Assembly: GCF_029542785.1 (NCBI RefSeq)
Contig: NC_083370.1
Coordinates: 248,001 to 312,000, forward strand
Source: Malassezia japonica
Taxonomy: Eukaryota; Basidiomycota; Malasseziomycetes; Malasseziales; Malasseziaceae
Direction of reading: 5' to 3'
Length of the DNA: 64,000 bases
Numbering within the stretch: the stretch's first letter is position 1; every line of letters starts with the position of its first letter. The notes below the pieces were generated by a model. That model saw nothing but the letters and a program-made list of their open reading frames with translations. It was not told the DNA's origin and searched no databases. This document shows positions 40,347-50,207 of this stretch, piece by piece. The position numbers and the translations under genes were made by a program.

Positions 40347-41744
40347 CTATGCCTGCACCTCGCGCTTGGTCACGCGCTCGGCAATCAGCTTTTCGGCCTT
40401 GTCGATGTTTTCCTTCGTCTGGCGAGCCTGGTTCGAGACGAAGTACTCGCGCTTGAGCTTCACATTGTCGACCACGCGCGCGAGGTCGCCCTGGTTCATG
40501 GGCGGCGGAATGCTCAGCGCCAGCAGCGCGGAGAGCATGCCGAACGGCACGTGGAGCGCGCCCGAAGCGCTCGCCTCGTCGGCCTGGTCGAGCGTGAGCT
40601 TTTGGCCCTTGGCCTTTTTGCCCTTGCTCTTCTTGCCCGAGGCGGCGACAAAGTAGTTCTCCTCCTCCTCGCCCTTTTTGCGTGCGACGACCGCGCCCTC
40701 GGGCACGCTCGTGTCGGCCTTGCGGGGCTCGGGCAGCGACGGGACGGCGGCGTCCTTGGCGGGCGCGTCGGCCTGCGCGGGCGCGTCGTTTGCGTTGCCG
40801 CTAAAGTAGCGGATGAGCACGTCACAGTCCTCAATCTCCTTGGCGAACGCAGGAAGCGCGGCATTCTCGCGGATCTCCTCGTCCTCGTGCGCCTGGCGGA
40901 TAGCGTCGGCCTCCTCGCGCTCCTTCTTCTGCGCCTCTTGGCGGCGCTCGCGCTCGGCCGTCATCCTGGCGTAGTACTTGTCGTTCTCGCCGTGGTAGGC
41001 CGTGAGGCGGTCGCGCTTCAGCTGGTACAGGTCGTCGAGCTGCTTCGAGAGGGCGGTGCGCTGCGAGAGAAGCTTGCTGCGGCCGCCGACCGTCTTCTCC
41101 TGCTCCTTGTTCATTGCGTCCAACTCCTGCTTGATCTCGTCGTAGCGGCGCGAGACGGCCTGGCTCTCGGGGTCGTCGAGCGAGCCACGGAGCTTCTCGA
41201 CCTCGGCGCGCAGCTGGTCGATCTGCGTCTGCTGCGCGGTAAGTCCGTCGAGCGACTTGCGCGAGCGCTTCAGCACCGAGATCTCGTTGAGCGCCTTGCG
41301 CTCCTCGACAATCTTCATCGCGCCCGACTCGATCTGCGCCTCGATCTGTGCGATCTGCGCGTCCACCTCCGACTGCGACTTGAACGGCGCCTTGGACTTG
41401 GCGGCCTGCAGCGCCTTGACCTTGGACGCAATGTCGTCCTGGAGCGCCTTGATCTCGTCAAAGACCTTGCCGCGCGTGCCCTTGCGACCCGCCTGCTGCG
41501 AACGCAGCGAGTCCAGCTCCGCACGCAGCGCCGCACGGCGCTTGCCCGCCGGCGTGTCCTGGCCCTCGCCCGAGAGCGCAGCGCGCACGCCGGTCACCTT
41601 CTTCTGCACCTTGTCGATCTCGGCCTTGATGCGCTCCATCTCCTCGTTGTGCGCCTTCGAGTCCGGCTTGCCACCGGGCAGCTTGGCAATCTGCACGCCC
41701 GGCGCAGCGGCCGGCACCTCCTGGGGTTGAGTCTCTTCCACCAT
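40347..41744 (-). CDS. BFR1: Bfr1-like nuclear segregation/mRNP protein
   Basis: 465 aa, single exon. Nearly continuous coiled coil from residue 30 to about 300 ([19 protein letters not shown] ... [18 protein letters not shown]), then [20 protein letters not shown], a Bfr1 hallmark, and a Lys-rich stretch [14 protein letters not shown]. Bfr1 associates with polysomes and mRNPs at the ER and affects ploidy and secretion in yeast. The start is the ATG at 41744 ([10 protein letters not shown]); a CACGTG sits 54 bp upstream (41798). Confidence 0.82.
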   Translation of the reverse strand: MVEETQPQEVPAAAPGVQIAKLPGGKPDSKAHNEEMERIKAEIDKVQKKVTGVRAALSGEGQDTPAGKRRAALRAELDSLRSQQAGRKGTRGKVFDEIKALQDDIASKVKALQAAKSKAPFKSQSEVDAQIAQIEAQIESGAMKIVEERKALNEISVLKRSRKSLDGLTAQQTQIDQLRAEVEKLRGSLDDPESQAVSRRYDEIKQELDAMNKEQEKTVGGRSKLLSQRTALSKQLDDLYQLKRDRLTAYHGENDKYYARMTAERERRQEAQKKEREEADAIRQAHEDEEIRENAALPAFAKEIEDCDVLIRYFSGNANDAPAQADAPAKDAAVPSLPEPRKADTSVPEGAVVARKKGEEEENYFVAASGKKSKGKKAKGQKLTLDQADEASASGALHVPFGMLSALLALSIPPPMNQGDLARVVDNVKLKREYFVSNQARQTKENIDKAEKLIAERVTKREVQA

Positions 41745-41797
41745 CGTCGGAAAGGTAACACTCCACGCTGGCTGCGCGCCGGCCACGTTCTTCGGAG

Positions 41798-41803
41798 CAC
41801 GTG
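41798..41803. promoter_or_regulatory. CACGTG palindrome upstream of BFR1
   Basis: AGCACGTGACGA in the 72-bp gap between the CTK1-like stop and the BFR1 ATG (both minus strand). Confidence 0.45.
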
Positions 41804-41816
41804 ACGATCCTACAGG

Positions 41817-43540
41817 CTACTGCGCGCGCGCCTTTTTCCGGGCGCGCTTGGACTGCATCTCGTGCCACTCGCCGCGGAGCGCGGCGAGGACCGACGCCGG
41901 GGCTTCCGGCGCGGGATCTTCGTTCGTAAAGTAGTCGCTTTGGAGTGCATCCGCAGCAGACAGGCGTTTTGTAGGGTCGTAGGTCAGCAGGCCCCGCGCG
42001 AGCCGTTGGGCGGCGGGCGAGAGACTCGCTTCGAGGGCCGCCCATGCAGGGGTATCGGGCGCGCTGCGTTCCGCGTCGTCGCGCGTGCGCATCAGCTCAA
42101 ACCAGGGCAGTGCCTCGACCCCGGGCCAGGACTCGAGCGGGCCGAGGCGCTCGGTGATGACGTGCAGCTGGTGGATCTCGTCGTGGCCCTGGAAAAAGGC
42201 GTGGCGCGTAAAGAGCTCGAGAAAGAGGCAGCCGGCGCCCCACATGTCGACCTCGGGGCCGTACTGCGTCGCGCCGAGCAGCAGCTCGGGGGGGCGGTAC
42301 CAGAGGGTGACCACACGGTTGGTATAGTCGCCTTGGTGGCGCTTGTAGTACGTGCGTGCCAGCCCAAAATCGGCAATCTTGAGGATGCCTGCGTTGTTCA
42401 GCAAGAGGTTCGAGCCTTTCAGGTCGCGGTGCAGCACGGCGCGCTTGTGCAGGTAGGCAAGACCTTGCAGCAGCTGCGCGGCGAGCGACTTTTTGTGTGC
42501 GGGCGTAAAGGCAACGTCGGGGTGCACGAGAATGCCGTTCAGGTCGTGCTCCATGTACTCAAAGACCATGTACACGGATCCCGTGCGACTCGTCATGATC
42601 TCGTGCAGACGAATGACATTTTCGTGGCGGAGAGACTGCAGCAGCTTGATCTCCCGCATCGAGGTGACGGGGAAACCTTCTTTGGCTGCCTCCATGCGGA
42701 TCTTTTTGAGGGCAACAAGCGCACCAGTGCGCTCTGCACTCGCTTTGTAGACTTGCCCATAGGTCCCTTCGCCGACTTGGTCCACAATCTCGTACGCCTC
42801 GTCGCTGTCGGCAAACGGTGGGGGGGGGCAGGCGTCCGCGCTCGGCACCTCGTCCGCGCCGCGCGCCACGCGCACCACCGGGGCAGGGGGAGGGCCCGGG
42901 GGAGGGCCCGGGGGGGGCCCGGCGGCGGAGGGCCGTCGGGCTGTGCGCGCCGCGCATCATCGGCGGGGGTATTCCGCGCATCCTCTTCCAACGGATGCGG
43001 CTTGCTGGGAGCGCGCTCGCGGGGCGCGCTGCGTGCGGTAGGCGCGCGCTGCGTCCGTTCGCGCTCCATCGGCTTGTCACCGAGACGCTCACTCAGCGAC
43101 CGCGACGGCGGCGGCTCCTTGCGCGCCTCTTGTGCGTCAGACGCATGCTGCTTGCGTGGGAGGACACGCCCTTGGTCATGCTCGCGCCGCGGCGCGTCGT
43201 AGCGAGAACGATCCTCGCGGCGGTCCGGCCGCCGCTCGTCGCGGCGGCTCTCGCGGCGGTCGGGTGAAGTGCTCCCGTACCGCCGCTTGCGGTCGTCACG
43301 CCACCCCCCGCGTGCATCGTACTCTCTATCTCTGTATCCCCGCGAGTCGCGCCCCCAGCGCGACCGTGCGCCGTAGGCACTCCGAGGCGGCGAGCGGTAT
43401 CTGTCGTCCTCGCGCGACCTACGCGGAAAATCGCGGCCGCGGTCGTCGCGCGCATGCGGACCCCTCCCGTCGGATCCTCGTCGATCAGCGCCCCATGCGC
43501 CGGGCCGCGGCGGCGGCGGCTCGCGGCTCCATTCCCGCAT
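41817..43540 (-). CDS. CTK1: CTK1/CDK12-type cyclin-dependent kinase with RS-like N-terminus (apparent frameshift)
   Basis: The N-terminal frame starts at ATG 43540 (MREWSREPPPPRPGAW) and is rich in Arg, Ser and Asp, as in CDK12/Ctk1. The kinase lies in another frame: GEGTYGQVYKAS (P-loop), PVTSMRE (cyclin-facing helix), HRDLKGSNLLL, DFGLART and TLWYRPPELLLG. The kinase frame has no ATG before the P-loop, so the halves must join between about 42917 and 42820, where there are runs of eight (42910-42917) and nine G (42820-42828). One extra base gives 574 aa in frame. The kinase phosphorylates Ser2 of the Pol II CTD. No splice sites explain the shift. Confidence 0.82.
42820..42917. other. G-run region at the CTK1 frame break
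   Basis: Contains a nine-G run (42820-42828), a GGGCCCGGGGGAGGGCCCGG-type repeat and an eight-G run (42910-42917). The RS-like N-terminal frame and the kinase frame differ by one missing base across this stretch. Confidence 0.75.
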
Positions 43541-43569
43541 GGTAAGCAAACGATCGTCCGCGTGCAGAT

Positions 43570-43575
43570 CACGTG
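43570..43575. promoter_or_regulatory. CACGTG palindrome, CTK1/Zn2Cys6 divergent promoter
   Basis: GATCACGTGCTG in the 77-bp spacer between start codons at 43540 (-) and 43618 (+). Confidence 0.45.
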
Positions 43576-43617
43576 CTGCGGGTGGCAAATGGCCGCGCGG
43601 CGGCGTGGAGAAGTGTC

Positions 43618-46206
43618 ATGGCGGCCGCCTCGGGCAGTCGGACCACACCAAGCCAGCTGTTTTCGACGCAGACGCTACCCTCGTCGTCCCAGTCTGCGCT
43701 GGGCCGTGACGGAATGGATTCGTACTTGAGTGTGGATGCCATGGTGCATCCCCACGGCGACGCTGCGATGCGCGCACCGCCCAAAAAACGGACCAAAAAG
43801 GCGCAGAGCTGCGATCCGTGCCGGCGACGCAAGCTCAAGTGTGACCGCGGGTGGCCGTGCGGTGCGTGCCGCGACCGCAGCGAACAGAACATGTGCACAT
43901 GGGAGGACGGCGTGGTGCCGGAGAATGCGGGTCGGGATGCGCAGGACTCGCAGCTCGTTTTGCAGAAAATGTCCGCGATCGAGTCGGGGCTCGAGCGGCT
44001 GCTGAACCGCATGGATCATATGGAGTCGCGCATAGCAGATCCCCCGCCGCGCACATCCAGCTCGCCGCCCAAGCGCCCCGAGCTAAAGCGCTCGCCGTCT
44101 GACGACGCCTTTGACCCGCTGGACACGGGCGGGCTCTTTGGTCTCACATGGCAGCCTGCTGGCGTTGCTAGCCAGCGGCGGGCACTGCTGCATATGCACT
44201 CGTACATCCCGAGCCAGCACATTATTCCACTCTTGCTCGAGGTGTACGAAAAAGAGCTGGACTGGATGCTCCAGATTTTACGGCCCAAAGACGTTCACCA
44301 CCGGGTCGAAATGGTGCGCGCCTTGAGCGAGAACCTCGCCAAGAACCCCGAATATCTGCAGACGCTCTCGCGCTCCGAGGTCATGCGCCTGATCTATGCG
44401 GAGGCACTGCTTTTCTCCGTGTTTGGCCTGTCGCTCGTCTTTGCGCGCGACCTCAACTTTAACAAGCTGTACCTCGAGCACGGCTCGACGCCGGTGCACG
44501 GCCGCTTCTTCCACGAGGCGCAGGTCGGTCTGTCTGTGCTCAATGTGTTTGAGGAGCCGCAAATCGACTTTGTCATTTGCAACATGCTCTTGCTCACCGG
44601 CATCTGCTCGATCCGCCCTCCGTCAGTCGGCGCAGGACTGCTGAACCATGCGATCCAGGTCGCAGTCCTCCTCGACCTCGACCTCGAGCCCCCGGAGTCG
44701 ATGCCGGACGAGGAGGCGGCGCGCCGTGTCCAGCTCTTTGCGCTCCTGGCGACCCACGATTGGTTCTGCACGACGACGACGAAGCGCTACGCCATGATCC
44801 GCCACGATCCGCAGCGCTTCCCGTCGGTCTTTGGCACGCCAGAGCAGCAGAGCAAGTACCTCTCCGGCTACCACCAGTACAAGTTGAGCATTGCCCACCT
44901 CTACTCGCTGTCGTCGGTGACGTTTATGCCGCAAGTGGAGGACTACACGTATACGTGCAAGCTGCACAACGAGACGCTCGAGCTGCAGAAGCGCATGCCG
45001 AAGGAGTGGGTGCAAACTACGAACCCCGACCCGAACGTCTCGGAGTCTACGCACCGGATCCATGCGACGCTCGGCAGCTCGGCGCTCAACTTTTTGCTAA
45101 TCCGCATCCACCTGCACTATTATGTACGGGGCTGGGACGATCCGCGCTACCAGCTCTCGCGCGATACGTGCTACGAGTCGGCGCGCAGTCTCCTTCGGAC
45201 ATTCCGCGCAGCCTTTTCGTGGAAGATCCCGGCAAAGGCGGGGGACACGCAGGGGCGGCAGTGCGACTGGCAGATCCCTGATGAGGTCTCGATTGCAGCG
45301 CGCATGTGGTGGTTCTGCAACTGGAGCGTCGCGGCTGCGATTTTGCTGGTCAAGCACCTTACCATTCTCAACGAACGCAACGAGTCCCCGAGCTGGGACT
45401 CGGAACGCGAGAGCATTTTGCAGGACCTTTGTATCATGTCGCGTCTCCTGCACTACCTCTCGCCTGTCACCAGCGTCGCGCGCGATGGCTACGAGGCCAT
45501 GCAGCGCGTCGCTGCGCATGCCTTGTCTTGCACATCGGACGCGCCGAGCGCCGCCAACCAAAACTCGTTCACGCACTGGGCGGCGTGCATCGTGCAGGCA
45601 CGGGGGCGGTGTGCCGGCAAGGACTGGGGCCACAGCACCTCGTCCGCCGAGCCCATGTCGCTCCTGAGCAACATGATGAAGTCGAGCGAGATCATCTCGG
45701 ACCGCCGCTCGTCGGAAAACGGCTCGTCGCACTCGGACGAGAGCCCGCAGTCTCAGGGGCGCATGGAGTCGCTCAGCTCCACGCCCTCGTTCAGCGCGCA
45801 CTCTTCGAGCACCGATACACACGCAACCGAGATGCCAGTGTACGGCGCAAACATACCCCAGCCGGTGCCGTCGGCCTCGAACGCCGACCTGGACACGTTC
45901 TGGGCCAAGTTTGCGCTGCCGACGCTCGATGTGCCCCCCGTCGAGAGCCTGGGCACGGGCCTAGACATTCCGTCGCCTGCGACGGCGCTCCTCGGGATGC
46001 CCGCGCCGTCCGTGCCGAACGCGTACGAATGGCCGGCGGACCTTTCCGGCGCCGACTCTACCGTGGCGCTGCAGCAAAAGGACCGGCTCGCGCCCAGCCA
46101 GTTTAATTTCCCTATGGGTTCGCTAGGGCCCCTGACCGACGACTTTATCAAGTCGTTCGAGTCCTATTCCAAGCGGTTTGCTACCGATGGGACCCTCAGC
46201 ATATAG
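43618..46206 (+). CDS. Zn2Cys6 fungal transcription factor
   Basis: 862 aa, single exon, starting MAAASGSRTTPSQLFS. The binuclear cluster is at about residues 65-93: CDPCRRRKLKC, DRGWPC, GACRDRSEQNMC, preceded by a basic KKRTKKAQ. A short coiled coil (MSAIESGLERLLNRMDHMES) should give dimerisation. The middle homology (fungal_trans) domain spans about 170-480, with LFSVFGLSLVFARDLN and RPPSVGAGLLNHAIQVAVLL. The C-terminal third is Ser-rich and disordered. Target genes cannot be inferred. RAD4 begins 49 bp downstream on the same strand. Confidence 0.88.
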   Translation: MAAASGSRTTPSQLFSTQTLPSSSQSALGRDGMDSYLSVDAMVHPHGDAAMRAPPKKRTKKAQSCDPCRRRKLKCDRGWPCGACRDRSEQNMCTWEDGVVPENAGRDAQDSQLVLQKMSAIESGLERLLNRMDHMESRIADPPPRTSSSPPKRPELKRSPSDDAFDPLDTGGLFGLTWQPAGVASQRRALLHMHSYIPSQHIIPLLLEVYEKELDWMLQILRPKDVHHRVEMVRALSENLAKNPEYLQTLSRSEVMRLIYAEALLFSVFGLSLVFARDLNFNKLYLEHGSTPVHGRFFHEAQVGLSVLNVFEEPQIDFVICNMLLLTGICSIRPPSVGAGLLNHAIQVAVLLDLDLEPPESMPDEEAARRVQLFALLATHDWFCTTTTKRYAMIRHDPQRFPSVFGTPEQQSKYLSGYHQYKLSIAHLYSLSSVTFMPQVEDYTYTCKLHNETLELQKRMPKEWVQTTNPDPNVSESTHRIHATLGSSALNFLLIRIHLHYYVRGWDDPRYQLSRDTCYESARSLLRTFRAAFSWKIPAKAGDTQGRQCDWQIPDEVSIAARMWWFCNWSVAAAILLVKHLTILNERNESPSWDSERESILQDLCIMSRLLHYLSPVTSVARDGYEAMQRVAAHALSCTSDAPSAANQNSFTHWAACIVQARGRCAGKDWGHSTSSAEPMSLLSNMMKSSEIISDRRSSENGSSHSDESPQSQGRMESLSSTPSFSAHSSSTDTHATEMPVYGANIPQPVPSASNADLDTFWAKFALPTLDVPPVESLGTGLDIPSPATALLGMPAPSVPNAYEWPADLSGADSTVALQQKDRLAPSQFNFPMGSLGPLTDDFIKSFESYSKRFATDGTLSI

Positions 46207-46255
46207 ACGTGTACGATTAGCTCTTCCCGATAGTCTGCCCGATCCTCCACTCACC

Positions 46256-49006
46256 ATGCCGCGGCGTGCGTCGAGCGATGCTATGCGGGCCGCGGACGCG
46301 TCGACGGAGGAGGTGCTGGACGTGTACTCGGTGTCGGAGGACGAGAAGAGCCCGGTGCACATCGACCTGACCGGCGCGAGCGACGAGGAGCGCGCCGACG
46401 CGGATGGCGCGGCCAAAAGCGGGGTGGCAAAAAAGGGGCCCAAGCGTGCCGATGACGCTCGCGGGGCGCCCAGCGCGGCTGCGTCGCCGGCGCATAGCAC
46501 GCCCGCACCCACTTCTGACGCAATTTCGCTCGCTTCAGATCTCGACTCGGACGACATGGACGACGTCGCGGTCGACGACGAACTCGACATGGACGACGTC
46601 GATATCGATACCCCCCAAAATGCATACGCATCCCTGTACGACGTGCCTGCCGAGCCTGCACCGCAAGGTGCTCCACTGCAGGTGGTTGTGGCGCGCGACG
46701 AGCCAAAATCCACGCCAAAGAAGCGCACGACGCAGTGGACGCCGCGCGACCGAAAGAACCGCATCCTCGTCCACCAGCTCCAGGTACTTGCTGTACTGGC
46801 CGCGGCGCGCATCCGCAACCGCTGGTGCAATGACGCGGAACTGCGAGAGACGCTCCTCGATGCTGTCCCCGACAATCTCTTGCACAAGCTCTACGCCATC
46901 CATCCCAAGCGCGAGCCGGAGCGCCGGGAGCGCGTGCGCCTATTCGAGGCGTTCATGCACGACCTCGTGCGCTGGTGGGCATCGCGGTTCCGCCTGCATG
47001 CGGCGCAGTCGGCCGCATGTGCGTGGCGGCAGCCGTGCCAGGACCTGCTGCTCGGCACGCCCCTTCCCCCGCATACCTGGGTCGACGGCTGGCTGACCGA
47101 GTCGCCCGCCGAGCGCGCACGCCGCCAAAAGATGCCGCGAAAAAAGCGCACGATGGAAGTCGCCCTCTTTCCGCCCGGCGGTGAGACGGCGACGCCGACG
47201 TATCTGCGCCTCTTGCCGTGCGACGCGCCAAAATGTGCCAGCGACCTCGTCGAGGCTGCGAATACCCGCCTCGGCACGCACGAGACCAGCGCACTGCTGT
47301 TTTGTGCGCTGTGCCGCGCGCTCGGCGTGCCTGCGCGCCTCGTTGTCAGCGTGCAGGCCGCGCCGTGCACGGCCGCAGCGGCCAAGACGCCCGGCGCACG
47401 CTCGCGCGAGCCGCGGCCCACCGAGACGGTCGTCTCGAGCGACGAGGAGCCTGCGCCGCGCACAAAGCGCCGCGCTGAAAAGTCGGGGTACTACATCGAG
47501 CCTGTCGACGCACGCGGCCCGCCGACGGTCTGGGTCGAGGTCTTTAGCAAGCCCTACCAGCACTGGATCACCGTCGATCCCATCCGCGCCTTGGTCCGTG
47601 TCACGGGAAGCAAGCACATGGAGCCGGTCACGACGAACAAGCAGAACCGGCTTGTGTACGTGGTCGGGTTCGAAGAGGACGGGTATGCGCGCGACGTCAC
47701 CGCACGCTATACTCGCGTGCTGCATACCAAGGTTGCGCGGCAGCGGCCTGCAGCCGTCGCACGCAACAAAGCGCTCCCCTCTACGCCCGAGGACTGGTGG
47801 GGAACCGTGGTGCGTGCGCTGCACCGGCCGCAGCGCCTGGACCGCGACGCGGCGGAGGACGTAGAGCTTGCGGACCAGGCGGCGCGCGAGCCGATGCCGA
47901 CGAGTCTCGGCGCGTTCAAGGACCACCCAGTGTACGTCCTCGAGCAGTTTCTGCGGCGCGACCAGGTCATCCACCCGCTGCACCGCGTCGGCACCTTTCA
48001 AGGCAAGCCAGTGTACCTCCGAGCCAACGTGCTTACACTGCAGTCTGCGCGGCAGTGGTACAACCAAGGCCGCGAGATTGTCGAGGGCGAGCAGGCGCTC
48101 AAGGTCGTCAAGGCCCGGGGCTATACGCTGATGAGCAAGCGCATGGAAGAGCAGGCACGCGCCGACGGCCAAGAAGAGGCTACAGAAGGGCTCTATGCGT
48201 ACCACCAGACGCGCGTCTATACGCCGCCGCCGGTCGTCGACGGGCGTGTGCCGACGAACGGCTTTGGCAACATTGACCTGTTCGTGCCGAGCATGCTGCC
48301 CGCCGGCGGTCTCCATGTTCCCCACGCCGGCGCGGCCAAGGCGGCCAAGAGCCTCGGCATCAGCTATGCAGAGGCGGTGGTCGGCTTCGAGTTCCGCAAG
48401 TTTCGCAGCCTGCCCCGCCTCGCCGGCGCTGTGATTCCCAAAGAGCATGCAGACCAAGTCTGGGAGGCGATCCGGCATGCAGAAAAGCAGGCGGCAGAGA
48501 CCGAGCAGGCCAAGCGCCAGGCGCGTGCCATCAAGGGATGGCGCAAGCTGCTTACCGCGCTCACCGTCGCAAAGCACGTCCAGCAGCAGTACGGCACGGC
48601 GAAAGCCACGACGCCGCACGATGCCAAGCCGCAGCTCAAGGAGCGGTTGCGCGAGACCGAGGCGCGCCACGAACAAAAGCAGCTGCAGCCCCTCCCAGTC
48701 GCGCCTCGCGAGGCGTCGGACGAGAGCGAGGACGAGGCGCCGCAGCGCCCTGCACGCCCGATCGTCTCGCTCGACGAGCTGATTGCGGCGGATGCCCGTG
48801 CGAGCGAGGCGGGCACGCCGCAGAGCGACATGTCCACGGCGTCTCCCGCGTCGCCGGCCCCATTGCCGGCGCCAAAGCGGCGCCGGATCGTGCTGAAGCG
48901 GTCGGCACCGGCTGAGCCGGCGCCGCGGCGCAGCACACGCCGTGCGGCGACGGCTGCAGCGATGGCCATGCACGAGCTCAGCGAGAGCGACGACGATATA
49001 CCCTAA
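46256..49006 (+). CDS. RAD4: DNA damage recognition protein Rad4/XPC
   Basis: 916 aa, single exon, start MPRRASSDAMRAADAS. Acidic N-terminus, then a transglutaminase-like fold (HETSALLFCALCRALGVPAR; PPTVWVEVFSKPYQHWITVD). The beta-hairpin domains follow: PMPTSLGAFKDHPVYVLEQF, YLRANVLTLQSARQWYNQGR and TNGFGNIDLFVPSMLPAGG, then SYAEAVVGFEFRKFRSLPRL. This order matches BHD1-3 of Rad4/XPC, which with Rad23 flips damaged bases for nucleotide excision repair. The C-terminus has basic and acidic tails. Its TAA directly abuts the stop of the convergent methyltransferase. Confidence 0.93.
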   Translation: MPRRASSDAMRAADASTEEVLDVYSVSEDEKSPVHIDLTGASDEERADADGAAKSGVAKKGPKRADDARGAPSAAASPAHSTPAPTSDAISLASDLDSDDMDDVAVDDELDMDDVDIDTPQNAYASLYDVPAEPAPQGAPLQVVVARDEPKSTPKKRTTQWTPRDRKNRILVHQLQVLAVLAAARIRNRWCNDAELRETLLDAVPDNLLHKLYAIHPKREPERRERVRLFEAFMHDLVRWWASRFRLHAAQSAACAWRQPCQDLLLGTPLPPHTWVDGWLTESPAERARRQKMPRKKRTMEVALFPPGGETATPTYLRLLPCDAPKCASDLVEAANTRLGTHETSALLFCALCRALGVPARLVVSVQAAPCTAAAAKTPGARSREPRPTETVVSSDEEPAPRTKRRAEKSGYYIEPVDARGPPTVWVEVFSKPYQHWITVDPIRALVRVTGSKHMEPVTTNKQNRLVYVVGFEEDGYARDVTARYTRVLHTKVARQRPAAVARNKALPSTPEDWWGTVVRALHRPQRLDRDAAEDVELADQAAREPMPTSLGAFKDHPVYVLEQFLRRDQVIHPLHRVGTFQGKPVYLRANVLTLQSARQWYNQGREIVEGEQALKVVKARGYTLMSKRMEEQARADGQEEATEGLYAYHQTRVYTPPPVVDGRVPTNGFGNIDLFVPSMLPAGGLHVPHAGAAKAAKSLGISYAEAVVGFEFRKFRSLPRLAGAVIPKEHADQVWEAIRHAEKQAAETEQAKRQARAIKGWRKLLTALTVAKHVQQQYGTAKATTPHDAKPQLKERLRETEARHEQKQLQPLPVAPREASDESEDEAPQRPARPIVSLDELIAADARASEAGTPQSDMSTASPASPAPLPAPKRRRIVLKRSAPAEPAPRRSTRRAATAAAMAMHELSESDDDIP

Positions 49007-50177
49007 TTACACTGGCGGCGCCATAGTATGCTCTCGTACCTTGCGGCACACCCAAAATACAGGGCGGTACTGATGCGCGAGCATGCTCGTGGCGCTTCCC
49101 GTATACGCCTGCGCCGGCAGCATCGCGAGCTCCTCGACCTGGAATCCGAGCTGGGGCAGGAGCGCGAGGATTTCGTCGAGCGTAAGCTCGATGCTTGGCT
49201 CGGCGTCGTGCTCAAAGTGCCACAGGAGCGGCCCGAGGTTTGCCCAGATGCCGCCAATCGGCAGGAGTGCGTTGATGACCTCCATGTACCGCAGCGCATT
49301 CTTGGCCGTGTCCAAAAAGTAGCACGTCGACACGACGTCCCACGCCCCGTGCTCCTCCTCTTTTGCGTACACCTCGACAAACTCGCCTGCAACCATGCTA
49401 AACTCGGTGCCGGGCGCGATGCTCGACGGAAGTACGTCTGGAACCGGGACGCCTTCGAGCAGGTCGGCGGCCGTGCGCCAGTTGCTGTGCGAGTGAATGT
49501 ACGGGTAGATCACATGCTGCGCCACCTTTTGCGTATTGTTCAGGAGGAAGTGCGAGGGGATCAGCATAAAGTAGCTAAACTCGTTGCCTTGCGTGCTGTA
49601 TCCTCGCAGCGCGTACTCAAACGCCAGCCGCCCGAGGCCCGCGCCGGGTACGAGAATATGCACGCTCGAGGGATCCTTCTTGACGTAGCGCTCGACTGCA
49701 TCGAGCAGCGGCCCGTACGCTGCCTCGCGCTCTGCGCGGCCCGCCTCGCTCCAGTCGCGCGCAATCTGGCGCAGCGCGGTACGCACACGGTCCTGGTCGC
49801 TCTCGGACACGGCATGCTTGTCGGCCACCTCGCCGTTGGCCTCTGAACCGAGGCCGAGAAAGTTGCGGCAAAAGTCGGCGACCTGACTGAGCACATCGGC
49901 GTTCCGCCGAATACGGTCGTCCACCTCGCCGAGCCGCGCACGCACGCCGCCACGCTGCGCGGGCACCTCCTCCTCGAGCACCGGCGCTGGGAGCGGCGTC
50001 TCCAAGTTCCGCAGCAGTGCCTGGTGCGCCAGAGGCAGGTTGCAGATTGCCGCGCGCCGAGCATTGTTCACATGGAGCTGCGTCAGTTGCACGACCTACC
50101 GCATACTGCAAGTACTCGTCCCACGCGCGCAGGACCTTGTCAAAGTGCGCCTGCTCTTCCGCGTCGCCCTCGCTCAT
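49007..50177 (-). CDS. Carnosine N-methyltransferase-type protein (N2227 family)
   Basis: 382 aa, exons 50100-50177 and 49007-50077; 22-nt intron with GTAGGT donor. Exon 1 starts MSEGDAEEQAHFDKVLRAWD and splices YLQYA to LHVNNARR. Family motifs: LRQIARDWSEAGRAEREAAY, the SAM site VHILVPGAGLGRLAFEYALR, GNEFSYFMLIPSHFLLN, and WDVVSTCYFLDTAKNALRYM. CARNMT1-type enzymes methylate histidine-containing dipeptides and some proteins; the fungal substrate is not established. Divergent from TAPT1, with only 30 bp between start codons. Confidence 0.9.
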
Positions 50178-50207
50178 GTCCGTGCGATGTGGAGGTTGCT
50201 TCTGACG

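Noticed and set aside
40332..41804. 490-aa plus-strand frame antisense to BFR1
   Set aside because: Mirror of a Lys/Glu-rich coiled-coil gene (Leu/Val/Arg-rich shadow); no start context or motif.
46940..48973. 677-aa minus-strand open frame antisense to RAD4
   Set aside because: Arises from GC-rich codon bias in the opposite strand; no domain seen, composition is Arg/Leu/His-rich, and RAD4 on the other strand is unambiguous.
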